Source: JAHEDT01 sp963825615
GTDB taxonomy: Bacteria; Desulfobacterota; Desulfuromonadia; Desulfuromonadales; BM103
Length of the DNA stretch: 64,000 nt
Reading direction: 5' to 3'
NCBI GenBank assembly: GCA_963825615.1
Contig: CAWGTV010000010.1
Coordinates: 151,491-215,490, forward strand
The first letter of the stretch is position 1; each line of letters starts with the position of its first letter. The notes under the pieces were generated by a model. That model made no database searches. It had not been told where the DNA came from and saw nothing but the letters and a program-made list of their open reading frames with translations. The position numbers and the translations under genes were made by a program. This document shows positions 1-8,340 of the stretch, piece by piece.

Positions 1-622
1 GAAGCCGACCAGCAGAAAAACGAAACCGGCATGCAGCCAGGGACGTGACAGGGTCGCCGCGCCGGCGAGCAGCGTATCGAATTGCAGGCTGACCGGCACA
101 CCGCCACCGACCAGGGCGGCATAGGCGATGAAGAGAATACCGAGCATCGCCAGGGCGATACCGACCGAGCAGAGCAGCAGGTATTTCCAGGTCGCCTCGA
201 TGGAAAGCTGGTTGCGGTTGTAGTAGATCAGCGGCGCGCTCGCGATGGTCGTCGCTTCAACCGATATCCACAGCAGCCCGAGGTGGCGGGCCGTGATGGC
301 CAGCGACATCACCGAGAGGAAAACCAGCAGACACGGGACAATCACCTTGTTGCCGCGGTCACGGCGCTGTTCGAGATAGGCGACCGCATAGAGCGCACAG
401 CCGAAATAGAGCAGACTGGTAACGACCAGCACCAGGCGGGACAGGGCATCGAGCCCTATCCATGGGCCATGACCGGCAGCGGCCGTCGGCGACGGCGAGG
501 CCGACCAGGATCAGGTGCAGCGCGCCGCTGGCCGGAAGCAACCAGGAACGCCCCTGGTGCCAAGGGAGCAGCAGGGCAAGACCGGCCGCGGCCAGCGGGA
601 AGAGGATCAAGAGGAGCAACAT
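1..622 (-). CDS. hyfF: Hydrogenase-4 component F-like (NuoN/MrpD family) antiporter-like subunit, partial and frameshifted
   Basis: N-terminal ~205 residues of a proton-pumping antiporter-like membrane subunit; the gene runs off the left edge. It starts with a hydrophobic segment (MLLLLILFPLAAAGLALLL). The correct frame then shifts at the CCC run at 464-466: dropping one base restores WPWIGLDALSRLV and then several membrane helices with the conserved stretch LLWISVEATTIASAPLIYY, typical of HyfF. The start lies 6 bp after the hyfE stop, so the genes are co-transcribed. In the family this subunit forms part of the membrane arm linking hydrogenase or related redox chemistry to ion translocation. 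The catalytic subunits would lie beyond the window, so an Ehr-type complex cannot be told from a true hydrogenase. Confidence 0.8.
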
Positions 623-628
623 GAACGT

Positions 629-1258
629 CTATTCCTTCAGCGCCGTCAGGCGCTCTGTGTTCAAGGTCGAAAATTCGCGCCCGATATGGTTCAGCACGAT
701 CCCCATGACGAAGACGCCAACCAGCAGGTCGAGCAGGATTCCGGTTTCCACCATCAGCGGGATGGCTTCTGAAAGGAGCACGGCAAACACGAAGATGCCA
801 TTTTCCAGCACCAGGTAGCCGAGCACCTGGGTGAGCGCCTTGCGCCGGGTGATCAGTAACAGAAAGCCGCTGAACATGGTGGCCAGAGAGGTCGGCACGA
901 ACATGCCGCCGAGGTGCTCAGCAGCCAGCGGCAAGAAATCGGCAAAGATGAATGCCGCAGCGGTCACCAGCGCACCGAGCGCCAGCGTCGCGACGAAGCC
1001 GATGTAGGGCTCCACCTCACGGCGGATACGGACCTCACGAATTGCCCGCAGCAGCAGCCATGGAATCAGAATCCCTTTGAAGGTCAGGGCGCCGACGCCA
1101 AGCAGCAGGGCATGTCCTGACGGCCCGTGGGTCGCCAGGGGGAGCAGCGCCAAAAGCCCGCCCTGGAGGGCGACCGCCCGGATGCAGGCGACCAGGCGAG
1201 CGCTACCGAGGGTGTAAAAGTTGATCAGGATGACGGTAATCAGCAGCAGGTTGACCAT
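629..1258 (-). CDS. hyfE: Hydrogenase-4 component E-like membrane subunit
   Basis: A 209-residue integral membrane protein with about six hydrophobic segments. It matches HyfE, a NuoK-like subunit of energy-converting hydrogenase and Ehr complexes: conserved GALTFKGILIPWLL in the first third and YLVLENGIFVFAV followed by LVGVFVMGIVLNHI near the C-terminus. The acidic residue in the LENGIF helix is the type expected in the ion-translocation path of NuoK-like proteins. It sits between hyfC (10 bp away) and hyfF (6 bp away), in the usual B-C-E-F order. Reading frame intact. Confidence 0.85.
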   Translation of the reverse strand: MVNLLLITVILINFYTLGSARLVACIRAVALQGGLLALLPLATHGPSGHALLLGVGALTFKGILIPWLLLRAIREVRIRREVEPYIGFVATLALGALVTAAAFIFADFLPLAAEHLGGMFVPTSLATMFSGFLLLITRRKALTQVLGYLVLENGIFVFAVLLSEAIPLMVETGILLDLLVGVFVMGIVLNHIGREFSTLNTERLTALKE

Positions 1259-1267
1259 CTCACACTC

Positions 1268-2182
1268 CTAACGCAGGACCAGGACCAGGGCAAAGAACGA
1301 CAGCAGCGTGGTCCCGACCAGCACCTGTGGCACGCGGGGGAGCTTCAGGCGGGCCATGGTCGATTCAACGACTCCGATCAGCACGGCCAGCGCCAACAGC
1401 CCGGCAAGGAAAACCAGCAGGTCGAGGGCCATCGAGCCGGTCTGCAGCGGCAGGGCCACGCGCACCAGCAGAGCGCCCATCACCATCAGCTTCATGGCCG
1501 CTCCGTAGAGGATCATGCCGAAAGCAGGGCCGCTGTGGTCGAGGACCATCACCTCGTGAATCATGGTCAGTTCCAGGTGCGTGTTGGGATCATCAAAGGG
1601 GATGCGTGAATTTTCCACCAGCAGCACTACGAACATGCAGACCGCGACAAGGCCCAGGACCGGCCCGCCACTCCCCTGCCATTGCACGGCCAGCTGCGGG
1701 CCGAGCATGGCACCGAGCACCAGGCTGTCGGCGCCGCGGGCCAGTACCAGCAGGGCGAACAGCAGGGTCGGCTCGGCCAGGCAGGAGAAGGTGACCTCGC
1801 GCGCCGCCCCCATCCCTTCGAAACTCGAGCCGGTGTCCAGCGCAGCGGCGGCGGTAAAGAACCTGGACAGGCCGAAGAGGTAGACGAGCAGGATCAGATC
1901 GCCGGTAAACGAAATCGGCGCCGGCAGCCCGCCGAAGGGGATAAGCAGCACAGCCAGCAGCGGCACGACCATTCCGACCACCGGCCCGGCGAGAAAGACC
2001 CAGGTCGTGGTGCGACTGAACACGAAGCCCTTGCGCCAGAGACGGCCCAGATCGAAATAGGGCTGGAGCAACGGTGCCCCCTTGCGACCGGCAAAGAGGG
2101 CCTTGGTCTTGTTGATCACCCCGAGCAAGAGCGGAGCGAAGAGCAGCAGCACAGCGAGTTGCAGAAGAATCCGGCCAATCAT
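1268..2182 (-). CDS. hyfC: Hydrogenase-4 component C-like membrane subunit (NuoH family)
   Basis: A 304-residue NuoH/HyfC-like protein with about eight membrane helices. The N-terminal segment NKTKALFAGRKGAPLLQPYFDL is the classical NuoH signature (cytoplasmic loop touching the redox arm). The ENSRIPFDDPNTHLELTMIHE region carries the acidic loop found in the quinone-site subunit of complex I and retained in energy-converting hydrogenases. It anchors the peripheral redox arm to the membrane. The start lies 14 bp after the hyfB stop, with a good AAGGGAGA ribosome-binding site. Intact frame. Confidence 0.88.
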   Translation of the reverse strand: MIGRILLQLAVLLLFAPLLLGVINKTKALFAGRKGAPLLQPYFDLGRLWRKGFVFSRTTTWVFLAGPVVGMVVPLLAVLLIPFGGLPAPISFTGDLILLVYLFGLSRFFTAAAALDTGSSFEGMGAAREVTFSCLAEPTLLFALLVLARGADSLVLGAMLGPQLAVQWQGSGGPVLGLVAVCMFVVLLVENSRIPFDDPNTHLELTMIHEVMVLDHSGPAFGMILYGAAMKLMVMGALLVRVALPLQTGSMALDLLVFLAGLLALAVLIGVVESTMARLKLPRVPQVLVGTTLLSFFALVLVLR

Positions 2183-2195
2183 CGATGTCTCCCTT

Positions 2196-4162
2196 TCAAC
2201 GGCTCAGCAGGGCCAGCAGAACGACCAGGGTCAGGGCGATGTAGAGCAGATAGAAAGCGGCGACACCGTTCTGGATCAGCCGGCGCAACCGCAGGAAAAA
2301 GCAGGCTAATCCTGCTGAACGCCGGGTTCAACGTCCGCTCGAGGACCAGGTCCGGGGTGTGACTGGAGAATTGCACATTGCCGGGGAAGAGACCGTCCAC
2401 CCTCCCCCCGTGGCGTTCGCTCCAGAGACCAAAGCGGAACGTCCTGACCAGGCCGTCGGCAAAAGAGCTCGCGGTATACTGCATGCCGGAGTGCGGGAAA
2501 CGGTAGCCGCACCCCCAGGTTCCCTGGTCACGCGGCGTTGACGCGCTGCGCCGCCACAACCAACCGCCGACCAGCAGCAGCAGGACGATCAACAGCCAGC
2601 CGGCCAGGCTGATCGCGACCAGCGGCGCCAGGTTCCCGCCCAGCGGCGGCAAAGCCGCACTGCCCGTCCAGTCGCTTGCAGCCTGTTCCAGCAACGGCCG
2701 CAGGCTGGTCGGCAGCAGGCCGATCCAGATGCAGGCAAGGAGCAGGAGCGCCATCGGCCAGAGCATGGTGCGCGGCGCCTCGTGTGCTGCGCCTGCCGAG
2801 GGGGTGCGCGGTTCACCCAGGAAGCTCACGCCGAACACCTTGACGAAACAGGCCAGCGCCAAACCGCCGATCAGTGCCAGCGCGGGGGCAGCGAGCAGGG
2901 AAAGCGTCAGCGCAGACCCGGGACGGCCGATGGAGTCAAATGCCGCGAGATAGATCAGCCATTCGCTGACAAAGCCGTTGAAACGGCGGCAGCCCGCTGA
3001 TCGCCACGGCGCCGCCGAGGAAGAACAGGCCGGTCCAGCGCTGGCGTTTGAGCAACCCGCCGTAATGATCGATCTCGCGGCTGCCGACGGCATGGATGAC
3101 CGAACCGGCGCTCAAAAACAACAGCGCTTTGAACAAGCCGTGGTTGGCAACATGCAGCAGGCATCCGGACAGGCCAAGCACCACCAGCGTCGGCTGCCCG
3201 TAACTGCGCCCGAGCAGGGCCAGGCCAAGACCGATGGCGATGATGCCGATATTCTCGACGCTGTGATAGGCAAGCAGTCGCTTGATGTCATGTTGGGCGA
3301 TGGCCAGCGCCACGCCGAGGATTCCGGAGACAATCCCGAGCAGCAGGACGGTCCACCCCCACCAGGGGGGGATTTCGGCAAAAAACGAGGTCAGTCGTAC
3401 CAACCCGTAAATGCCGGTCTTGATCATCACGCCCGAGAGCAGTGCCGAAGCATGGCTTGGGGCAGCAGCGTGGGCCCCGGGGAGCCAGACATGCAGTGGC
3501 ATGAGTCCGGCCTTCATGCCGAAGCCGAAGAGGCCGAGCAGAAAAATCAAGGCACTCCCGGCGGCCGGGAGGCTCGCGGCGGCCGGGAACAGCATCGATC
3601 CGGAAGCGAGTTCCAGCGTGATGAAGAGACCGAACAGGGCCAGGGTGCCGCAGTGGGTGGCGACCAGATAGACGTAACCCGCCCGACGTACTTCTTCCTG
3701 GCGATCTTGCGTGGTGATCAGGAAATAGCCGGACAGGGCCATGATTTCCCAGGCAAGCAGGAACAGCACGCCGTTGCGCGCGGTCAAAAGCAGGAGCATT
3801 GCGGCGCTAATCAATCCGTAGAAGAAGCGCAGCTTGCGCCCGGAGCCGGGATTCTGTTGTTGCGGCCAGTAGCCGAGCCCGTAAACCGAACCGGCACCGA
3901 CAATCAGCAGCAGCGGAGCGATGAAGATTGCCGAGAGGTGGTCCATCTGCAGCACGAAACGACCGGCCGGGACCGCCCATGACCAGGAGAGCGCCTGCGA
4001 CGAGTCGTTTCCCGTGACCAGCAGAGACCAGGCACAGACAAAAGTCCCGGCAAGGACCAGCGAGCAAGTGCAGCGCTCCGCGCCACCACCCTCCCGGCGC
4101 GCCAAGAGGCCGGGAATTCCGGAGGCTGCAATGAGAAGCAATCCCGACAAGAACCAGATCAT
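2196..4162 (-). CDS. hyfB: Hydrogenase-4 component B-like (NuoL/ND5 family) antiporter subunit, two frameshifts
   Basis: A ~650-residue antiporter-like subunit with about 14 helices. Conserved elements include NGVLFLLAWEIMALSGYFL, the LPGAHAAAPSHASALLSG loop and LLAYHSVENIGII around residues 230-310. The published frame breaks twice. An extra base in the AAA run (2981-2983) interrupts SGLPPFNGFVSEWL. An extra base in the A5 run (2296-2300) interrupts the end; after correction the gene finishes with a last helix rich in Leu and a stop at 2196-2198. Both indels are in homopolymers, so sequence error is as likely as a real mutation. First gene of the hyf-like operon. Confidence 0.85.
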
Positions 4163-4282
4163 GTCAACCCCTTCCCCGGCCCTTGGCGCAGAAACAGTTG
4201 GGATGTGCCCTGCAGGTTACCGGCAGAGAACAACGTGCGTGAACGCGGCAGACGCCGCTGGCGGCCGAGACGCAGGGGCTTT

Positions 4283-4973
4283 TCATACCGACTTCCGGCT
4301 GTGCAAGCGTGCTTCGATGCGTTTTACCGCGCTGAAGATCTTCTCACGGTTCGCCTGTGCCTGGAGGAGCTTGCGCAAACTGTTGTCGCGCAGCACAAAA
4401 CCCAGCAGGGCAAGAAGATGGAGATGGGTACGCAGATTGGGGGCAATCAGAGGAAAGAGGACCTGCACCGGTTCGCCGTCAAAACTGCCGAATTCAATCG
4501 CCTGATCAAGAAAACAAAGGGCAACGACCGGCCTGGAAATGTGCAGTAACTCGGGGTTGCGTGGGTGGGGAATCGCGATGCCGTTGCCGATGGACGTCGA
4601 AGCCAGCCTTTCCCGTGCAAGCAGCGCCTGACGGAGGACTTTGCGATCTGACTTCATCCGGCAGCCGCAGATGATCGACGGCGTCGACCAAGACCGCGTC
4701 CTTGCTCGCGCCTTCGATGCGGTAATAAACACCGCCGGCCGCGAGGGCTTCGCTCAATGTCGGCAGTGGCCGCTCATCGACCGGCTCACCGAAGCTGACC
4801 GGATTGACACCGATGCGGCGCGAGGTTGCCCATTCGATCAGTTCCGCACGATTGAACCGGTAAAACCCGTGAATCCGGTATGACGGGATGATCTCCTGGT
4901 TGATCCAGCGGTAAATCGTCTTCTCGGAAACGGAGAGCAGCCTGGCGGCATCCTTCACCGATAGATTCATCAT
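4283..4973 (-). CDS. HTH (MerR/excisionase-type) - PTS EIIA2 fusion regulator, frameshifted
   Basis: The N-terminal ~60 residues form an excisionase/MerR-like winged HTH (MNLSVKDAARLLSVSEKTIYRW). The C-terminal ~145 residues match the fructose/mannitol-type PTS IIA (EIIA2) domain: TSIGNGIAIPHPR, with His in the phosphohistidine position, then VLFPLIAPN and HLHLLALLG. One extra base near 4649 splits the two halves; removing it joins LPDEV to DRKVLRQALL. I place the start at the ATG at 4973 or the neighbouring ATG at 4970 behind CAGGGG, not at the upstream TTG. The gene lies 120 bp before hyfB on the same strand, so it probably regulates or senses for that complex. Its phosphodonor is unknown. 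Confidence 0.75.
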
Positions 4974-5016
4974 TAACCCCTGTGTCAATTATGCCCTTGA
5001 GTGGACATTATTGGAC

Positions 5017-5044
5017 ATTAAACGAATTAAGGGCGAGTTGTCAA
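5017..5044 (-). promoter_or_regulatory. Sigma-70-like promoter for the HTH-EIIA2 / hyf operon
   Basis: Minus strand: TTGACA at 5044-5039, 16-bp spacer, TTTAAT at 5022-5017, about 45 bp before the start of the HTH-EIIA2 gene. Just downstream lies a direct repeat (AATGTCCAATAATGTCCA, within 5002-5020) that could be an operator. Placement fits; activity is inferred. Confidence 0.5.
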
Positions 5045-5194
5045 CGCTCATCAAACGGTGTGTTGTGTACAGGCCAGCGCGCAGACACCGGCCACAGGAA
5101 CGCCGCATTGTACTTGGAGACAGAAGGTGCCGGCATCGGTAGTCAAGCCGTCAGAAATCCGGACAGGGGCTTATAGAGGTCGCGCTTTGTTTGC

Positions 5195-6118
5195 TTATGA
5201 TGGAGAAGAACGAGCTAAGTCTTGGGACGGCAATTGCTCAGGAAGGGGCTTCGGCCTCTTTAGCGCCAAATAATTGCCCAGCAGAATCAAGAGGACACCA
5301 CAGGCGGCCGGCAGTGACCAGCGGTAGCCTTCCCAGAGCGTGGACAGTGCGAGGGCGACCACCGGAAAGAGAAGTGTGGCGTAGGCGGCACGGCCGGGAC
5401 CGATGCGCCCGACCAGGGTGAGATAGCAGCCAAAGGCGATCACCGAGCCGAACAGCGCGAGGTATACCAGGGAGAGCAGGTACGATGTCGAAAGGTCGAA
5501 GGACATGGGTGTTCCGCTAAGGATGACCAGGATGGCCATGAACAGCGAGCCATAGGCCATGCCGATCGCATTGCTCTGCACCACGGGGAGCCGGTGGCGC
5601 TGGTTGCGGGCCGAGACGATATTGCCGAGGGACGCCAGGTAGGTGGCTGCGAAGCTCAGCAGAAGGCCGTTCATCACCCGGCCGGAGAAATTCACCGCAG
5701 CCATTTCCGGCCAGAAGAGCAACGTCAGGCCGAGCAACCCGAGGGCCGCACCCCACAGTACTTTCAGCTCAATCTGCGTGCCGAGAAACAATCTCCCATT
5801 GAGCAAATTCATGACCACGATCGTTGAGAAGACCACGGCCGCTAGGCCGCTGGTGATCTGCAGTTCGGCCAGGTAGAAGAGCAGATAGTTCATGGCGAAG
5901 AGGAGCACCCCCTGAATGGCGAGAAACCCGTGGGCCCCTCGGGAAAAGCGCAGAGGGAGCTGGCGTACCAGACACCAGGCGAACAGTATCAATGATGCCA
6001 GGGCAAAGCGGTAGGCCACCGACAGTGCTGGGTCGACGGTGCCGAGCTGGAACTTGATGCCGAGCCATGTGGACCCCCAGATCAGGATCGTGATCAGGTA
6101 AAAGAGCGTGTTGGCCAT
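5195..6118 (-). CDS. DMT superfamily (EamA) transporter
   Basis: A 307-residue protein with ten hydrophobic helices arranged as two EamA repeats. It has the typical first helix (MANTLFYLITILIWGSTWLGIKF) and an ISARN/PVVQSNAIGM-like loop between repeats. These transporters export amino acids, purines or other metabolites across the inner membrane; the substrate cannot be read from sequence. The real start is the ATG at 6118, two bases after the stop of the MocR-type regulator gene, so the pair is co-transcribed and the transporter is probably controlled by that regulator. An N-terminal extension in the same frame is just the end of the upstream gene. Confidence 0.85.
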   Translation of the reverse strand: MANTLFYLITILIWGSTWLGIKFQLGTVDPALSVAYRFALASLILFAWCLVRQLPLRFSRGAHGFLAIQGVLLFAMNYLLFYLAELQITSGLAAVVFSTIVVMNLLNGRLFLGTQIELKVLWGAALGLLGLTLLFWPEMAAVNFSGRVMNGLLLSFAATYLASLGNIVSARNQRHRLPVVQSNAIGMAYGSLFMAILVILSGTPMSFDLSTSYLLSLVYLALFGSVIAFGCYLTLVGRIGPGRAAYATLLFPVVALALSTLWEGYRWSLPAACGVLLILLGNYLALKRPKPLPEQLPSQDLARSSPS

Positions 6119-6120
6119 GA

Positions 6121-7584
6121 TCAACGTTCCGGTGTATTTGCTAGTTGTTCTGCAGCCAGACGACCGAGGGTGTCTATAGCGACCTCGACGGCTGGATTCC
6201 ACCGGGCCGCATTGAGTCGGATACAGTTGAGGTACTTGCCATCGACCGAAAAGATTGACCCTGGGGCAATCGTGATTCCCACGGATTTGGCTTTCCTGTA
6301 AAGGACCAGTGAATCAATCTCGACCGGCATTTCCACCCAGAGGACAAAACCGCCCTGAGGGCGGGAAACCCTCGTGCCCGGGGGGAAGGCTCGTCCGATG
6401 GCATCGCCCATCTGGGCCGCCTGGCGTGCATAAACCCTGCGGATGGAACGCAAATGGTGCTCATAGCCGCCGTTGGCGAGGAACTCGGCAATCGCCAACT
6501 GGGTGGGGCTCGCGCAGGCGACGTTGGCCAGCATTTTGCCACGCTCGATCTGCTCCTGATAGCGACCGGCGGCGATCCAGCCGACCCGATAGCCGGGAGC
6601 CACGGTTTTGCTGAAAGAGGAACAAAGCAGCACATTGCCGGTTTTATCGAAAGACTTGGCCACGGAGGGCCGGTCATCGCTGTAGGAAAGGTCCCCGTAA
6701 ATGTCGTCCTCAATGAGTGGAACCTGGTGTACTTCCAGCAAGCTCACCAGGCGGCATTTGTCTTCATCGGACATGCGGCTGCCAAGCGGGTTGTTGAAGT
6801 TGGAGAGAACGATACACGCCTTGACCTCACCGGTATTGCGCTCCAGGGCATACTCGAGTGCTTCCAGGCTGATGCCTCCGCGCGGCGAAGCGGGGATCTC
6901 CAGCGCCTTGAGCCCGAGGTCCTGAATCATCTGCAGGAAATTGAAGTAGACCGGCGTCTCGATCGCCACCGCGTCACCCGGCCGACACAAAGCACGCAAC
7001 GCCAGGACGACGGCTTCGACACAACCGGACGTGATCACGATCTGATCCGGGCTGAGAGTGCAGCCGGAGAGCAGCAGGCGCTGGGCAATCTGTTTGCGCA
7101 GACGCAAATTCCCCGGCGGCAGTTCATATGCAACGGACTGCAGGGGGAAGCGGCGCGTTTCCCGGGCCAGCATGCGGTTGAGTTTTTCTATCGGCAGCAA
7201 TTCCGGATTGGGTACGGCGATCCCCAACTGCAGCAGTTTGGGGTCGCGTAGGTCGTTCATGACAACCTGATACACCTTGGAAAGGCTGACTTCGGACGGA
7301 TTTATGGCGGGATGGTCAAGGACAGGTTCTGCCGGCAACTCCGGGAGCCTGGCCCGCACGTAATAGCCGGACTGGGGACGGGCTTCGAGCAGGCGGCGAT
7401 CTTCGAGCAGGCCGTAGGCTTCCTTGACCGTATTGATACTGACCTGCAACTGCTTGCTCAGGCTACGGATCGACGGGACACGGTCACCGGGACGCAGTGT
7501 CCCCTGCTCGATCAGGTAACTGAGCTTGCCCGCCACTTCCTCGTAAAGCGGGGTCTTCACCTGGCGTACGCTGATGTCGTTCAT
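6121..7584 (-). CDS. MocR-type GntR/aminotransferase transcriptional regulator
   Basis: 487 residues. An N-terminal GntR winged HTH (YEEVAGKLSYLIEQG...SIRSLSKQLQVSINTVKEAY, about 1-75) is fused to a fold-type-I aminotransferase-like domain (about 100-480). The PLP-binding Lys is in SSFSKTVAPGYRVGW and the Asp/Tyr region is EDDIYGDLSY. MocR proteins sense an amino compound through PLP and control a nearby gene. The start at 7584 is fixed by AGGAGG five bases upstream; an in-frame ATG at 7647 has no such site. It forms an operon with the DMT transporter and is divergent from the DUF2917 gene. A likely target is its own promoter region at 7634-7713. Confidence 0.88.
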   Translation of the reverse strand: MNDISVRQVKTPLYEEVAGKLSYLIEQGTLRPGDRVPSIRSLSKQLQVSINTVKEAYGLLEDRRLLEARPQSGYYVRARLPELPAEPVLDHPAINPSEVSLSKVYQVVMNDLRDPKLLQLGIAVPNPELLPIEKLNRMLARETRRFPLQSVAYELPPGNLRLRKQIAQRLLLSGCTLSPDQIVITSGCVEAVVLALRALCRPGDAVAIETPVYFNFLQMIQDLGLKALEIPASPRGGISLEALEYALERNTGEVKACIVLSNFNNPLGSRMSDEDKCRLVSLLEVHQVPLIEDDIYGDLSYSDDRPSVAKSFDKTGNVLLCSSFSKTVAPGYRVGWIAAGRYQEQIERGKMLANVACASPTQLAIAEFLANGGYEHHLRSIRRVYARQAAQMGDAIGRAFPPGTRVSRPQGGFVLWVEMPVEIDSLVLYRKAKSVGITIAPGSIFSVDGKYLNCIRLNAARWNPAVEVAIDTLGRLAAEQLANTPER

Positions 7585-7633
7585 GGCAGCCTCCTGATGA
7601 ACTATTTGTACCAGCTTATCCAGGGTTTCGACA

Positions 7634-7713
7634 GATACAGTTCCCATGGACCTTAATGGTTACAGTTACGAAATAACCTATCTGTGTTGGTCACAATTGT
7701 AAAGGACTGTATC
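7634..7713. promoter_or_regulatory. Divergent control region with separated inverted repeat, candidate MocR operator
   Basis: GATACAGTTCC (7634-7644) faces GGACTGTATC (7704-7713), an inverted repeat with one base of slippage across a 59-bp AT-rich spacer between the MocR and DUF2917 genes. The right arm overlaps a weak plus-strand promoter match (TTGGTC, 17 bp, TATCTG). Inverted or repeated boxes flanking the promoter are usual for MocR regulators. The assignment is inferred. Confidence 0.4.
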
Positions 7714-7766
7714 TGGCACCGAGCACTGAAGTGCGTTTCAATGCAATCATCAGAAAGGAGCACGCC

Positions 7767-8030
7767 ATGGAACTCTTGCTGAACAAACAGGAATTGCTCA
7801 ATCTCGGTGCGAATCTGCGCGGCATCAAGATCGTTTGCCTGGAAGGACGCTGCTGGCTCACCCAAGCCGGCGACAGCCGGGATCATATCCTGCGCGCAGG
7901 GGGCACTTTTGCCATCACAGCCAACGGGCATCTGATGGTCACTGCCATGGATACGTGCCGCCTGAGGCTGAACGCCGAACAAAAATGCATCGGCCGTCGT
8001 GTGCCGTTAAAGCCTTTATTGGCCTGTTGA
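7767..8030 (+). CDS. DUF2917 family protein
   Basis: An 87-residue protein with the DUF2917 pattern: ELLLNKQELLNLGANLRGIKIVC, then LEGRCWLTQAGDSRDHILRAGG and a small beta-rich, cupin-like core ending in CRLRL. The molecular function of the family is not known. I chose the ATG at 7767 because GAAAGGAG lies six bases upstream; the in-frame upstream ATG at 7731 has no ribosome-binding site. Divergent from the MocR/DMT pair and sharing its control region, so it may belong to the same response. Confidence 0.75.
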   Translation: MELLLNKQELLNLGANLRGIKIVCLEGRCWLTQAGDSRDHILRAGGTFAITANGHLMVTAMDTCRLRLNAEQKCIGRRVPLKPLLAC

Positions 8031-8119
8031 ACAAAGGTTTGCTGCCGCCACTGCGTTCACGACCTATCGACCTGGCAGGGCATCCAACTGGCGGGATTGA
8101 TACAATTGTTGCAAATCAC

Positions 8120-8149
8120 TTGACTTTTACTTTTCAAACCTGATACTGT
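8120..8149 (+). promoter_or_regulatory. Promoter of a short leader RNA upstream of the DEAD-box helicase
   Basis: TTGACT (8120-8125), 18 bp, TACTGT (8144-8149) with an upstream TGA. About 80 bases further on is a perfect terminator hairpin (8231-8252), and 190 bases further on the helicase start codon. Promoter match only; no transcript evidence. Confidence 0.45.
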
Positions 8150-8230
8150 GCGGAAATTGTTGCTGAGCCAAACTATTGCGCATGCAGTAACGCCAAACCG
8201 CTGTTCCAAGATTGAAAAGACATTATTCAA

Positions 8231-8258
8231 GGCTCCGGAATATTCCGGAGCCTTTTCT
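8231..8258 (+). terminator. Perfect palindromic intrinsic terminator or attenuator before the helicase gene
   Basis: GGCTCCGGAATATTCCGGAGCC (8231-8252) is a perfect inverted repeat followed by TTTTCT. It lies between the DUF2917 gene and the helicase gene, about 85 bp before the helicase start. It could end DUF2917 transcription, define a small RNA starting near 8156, or attenuate the helicase transcript. The remaining 8031-8340 gap contains nothing else recognisable. Confidence 0.7.
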
Positions 8259-8340
8259 ATTCAAAGCCAGTCCGTGAATGTCAGATCACTCGTTACAGTC
8301 CAATCCAGCTCATTCGGACCGGCTATCATTAAAGGAATAT

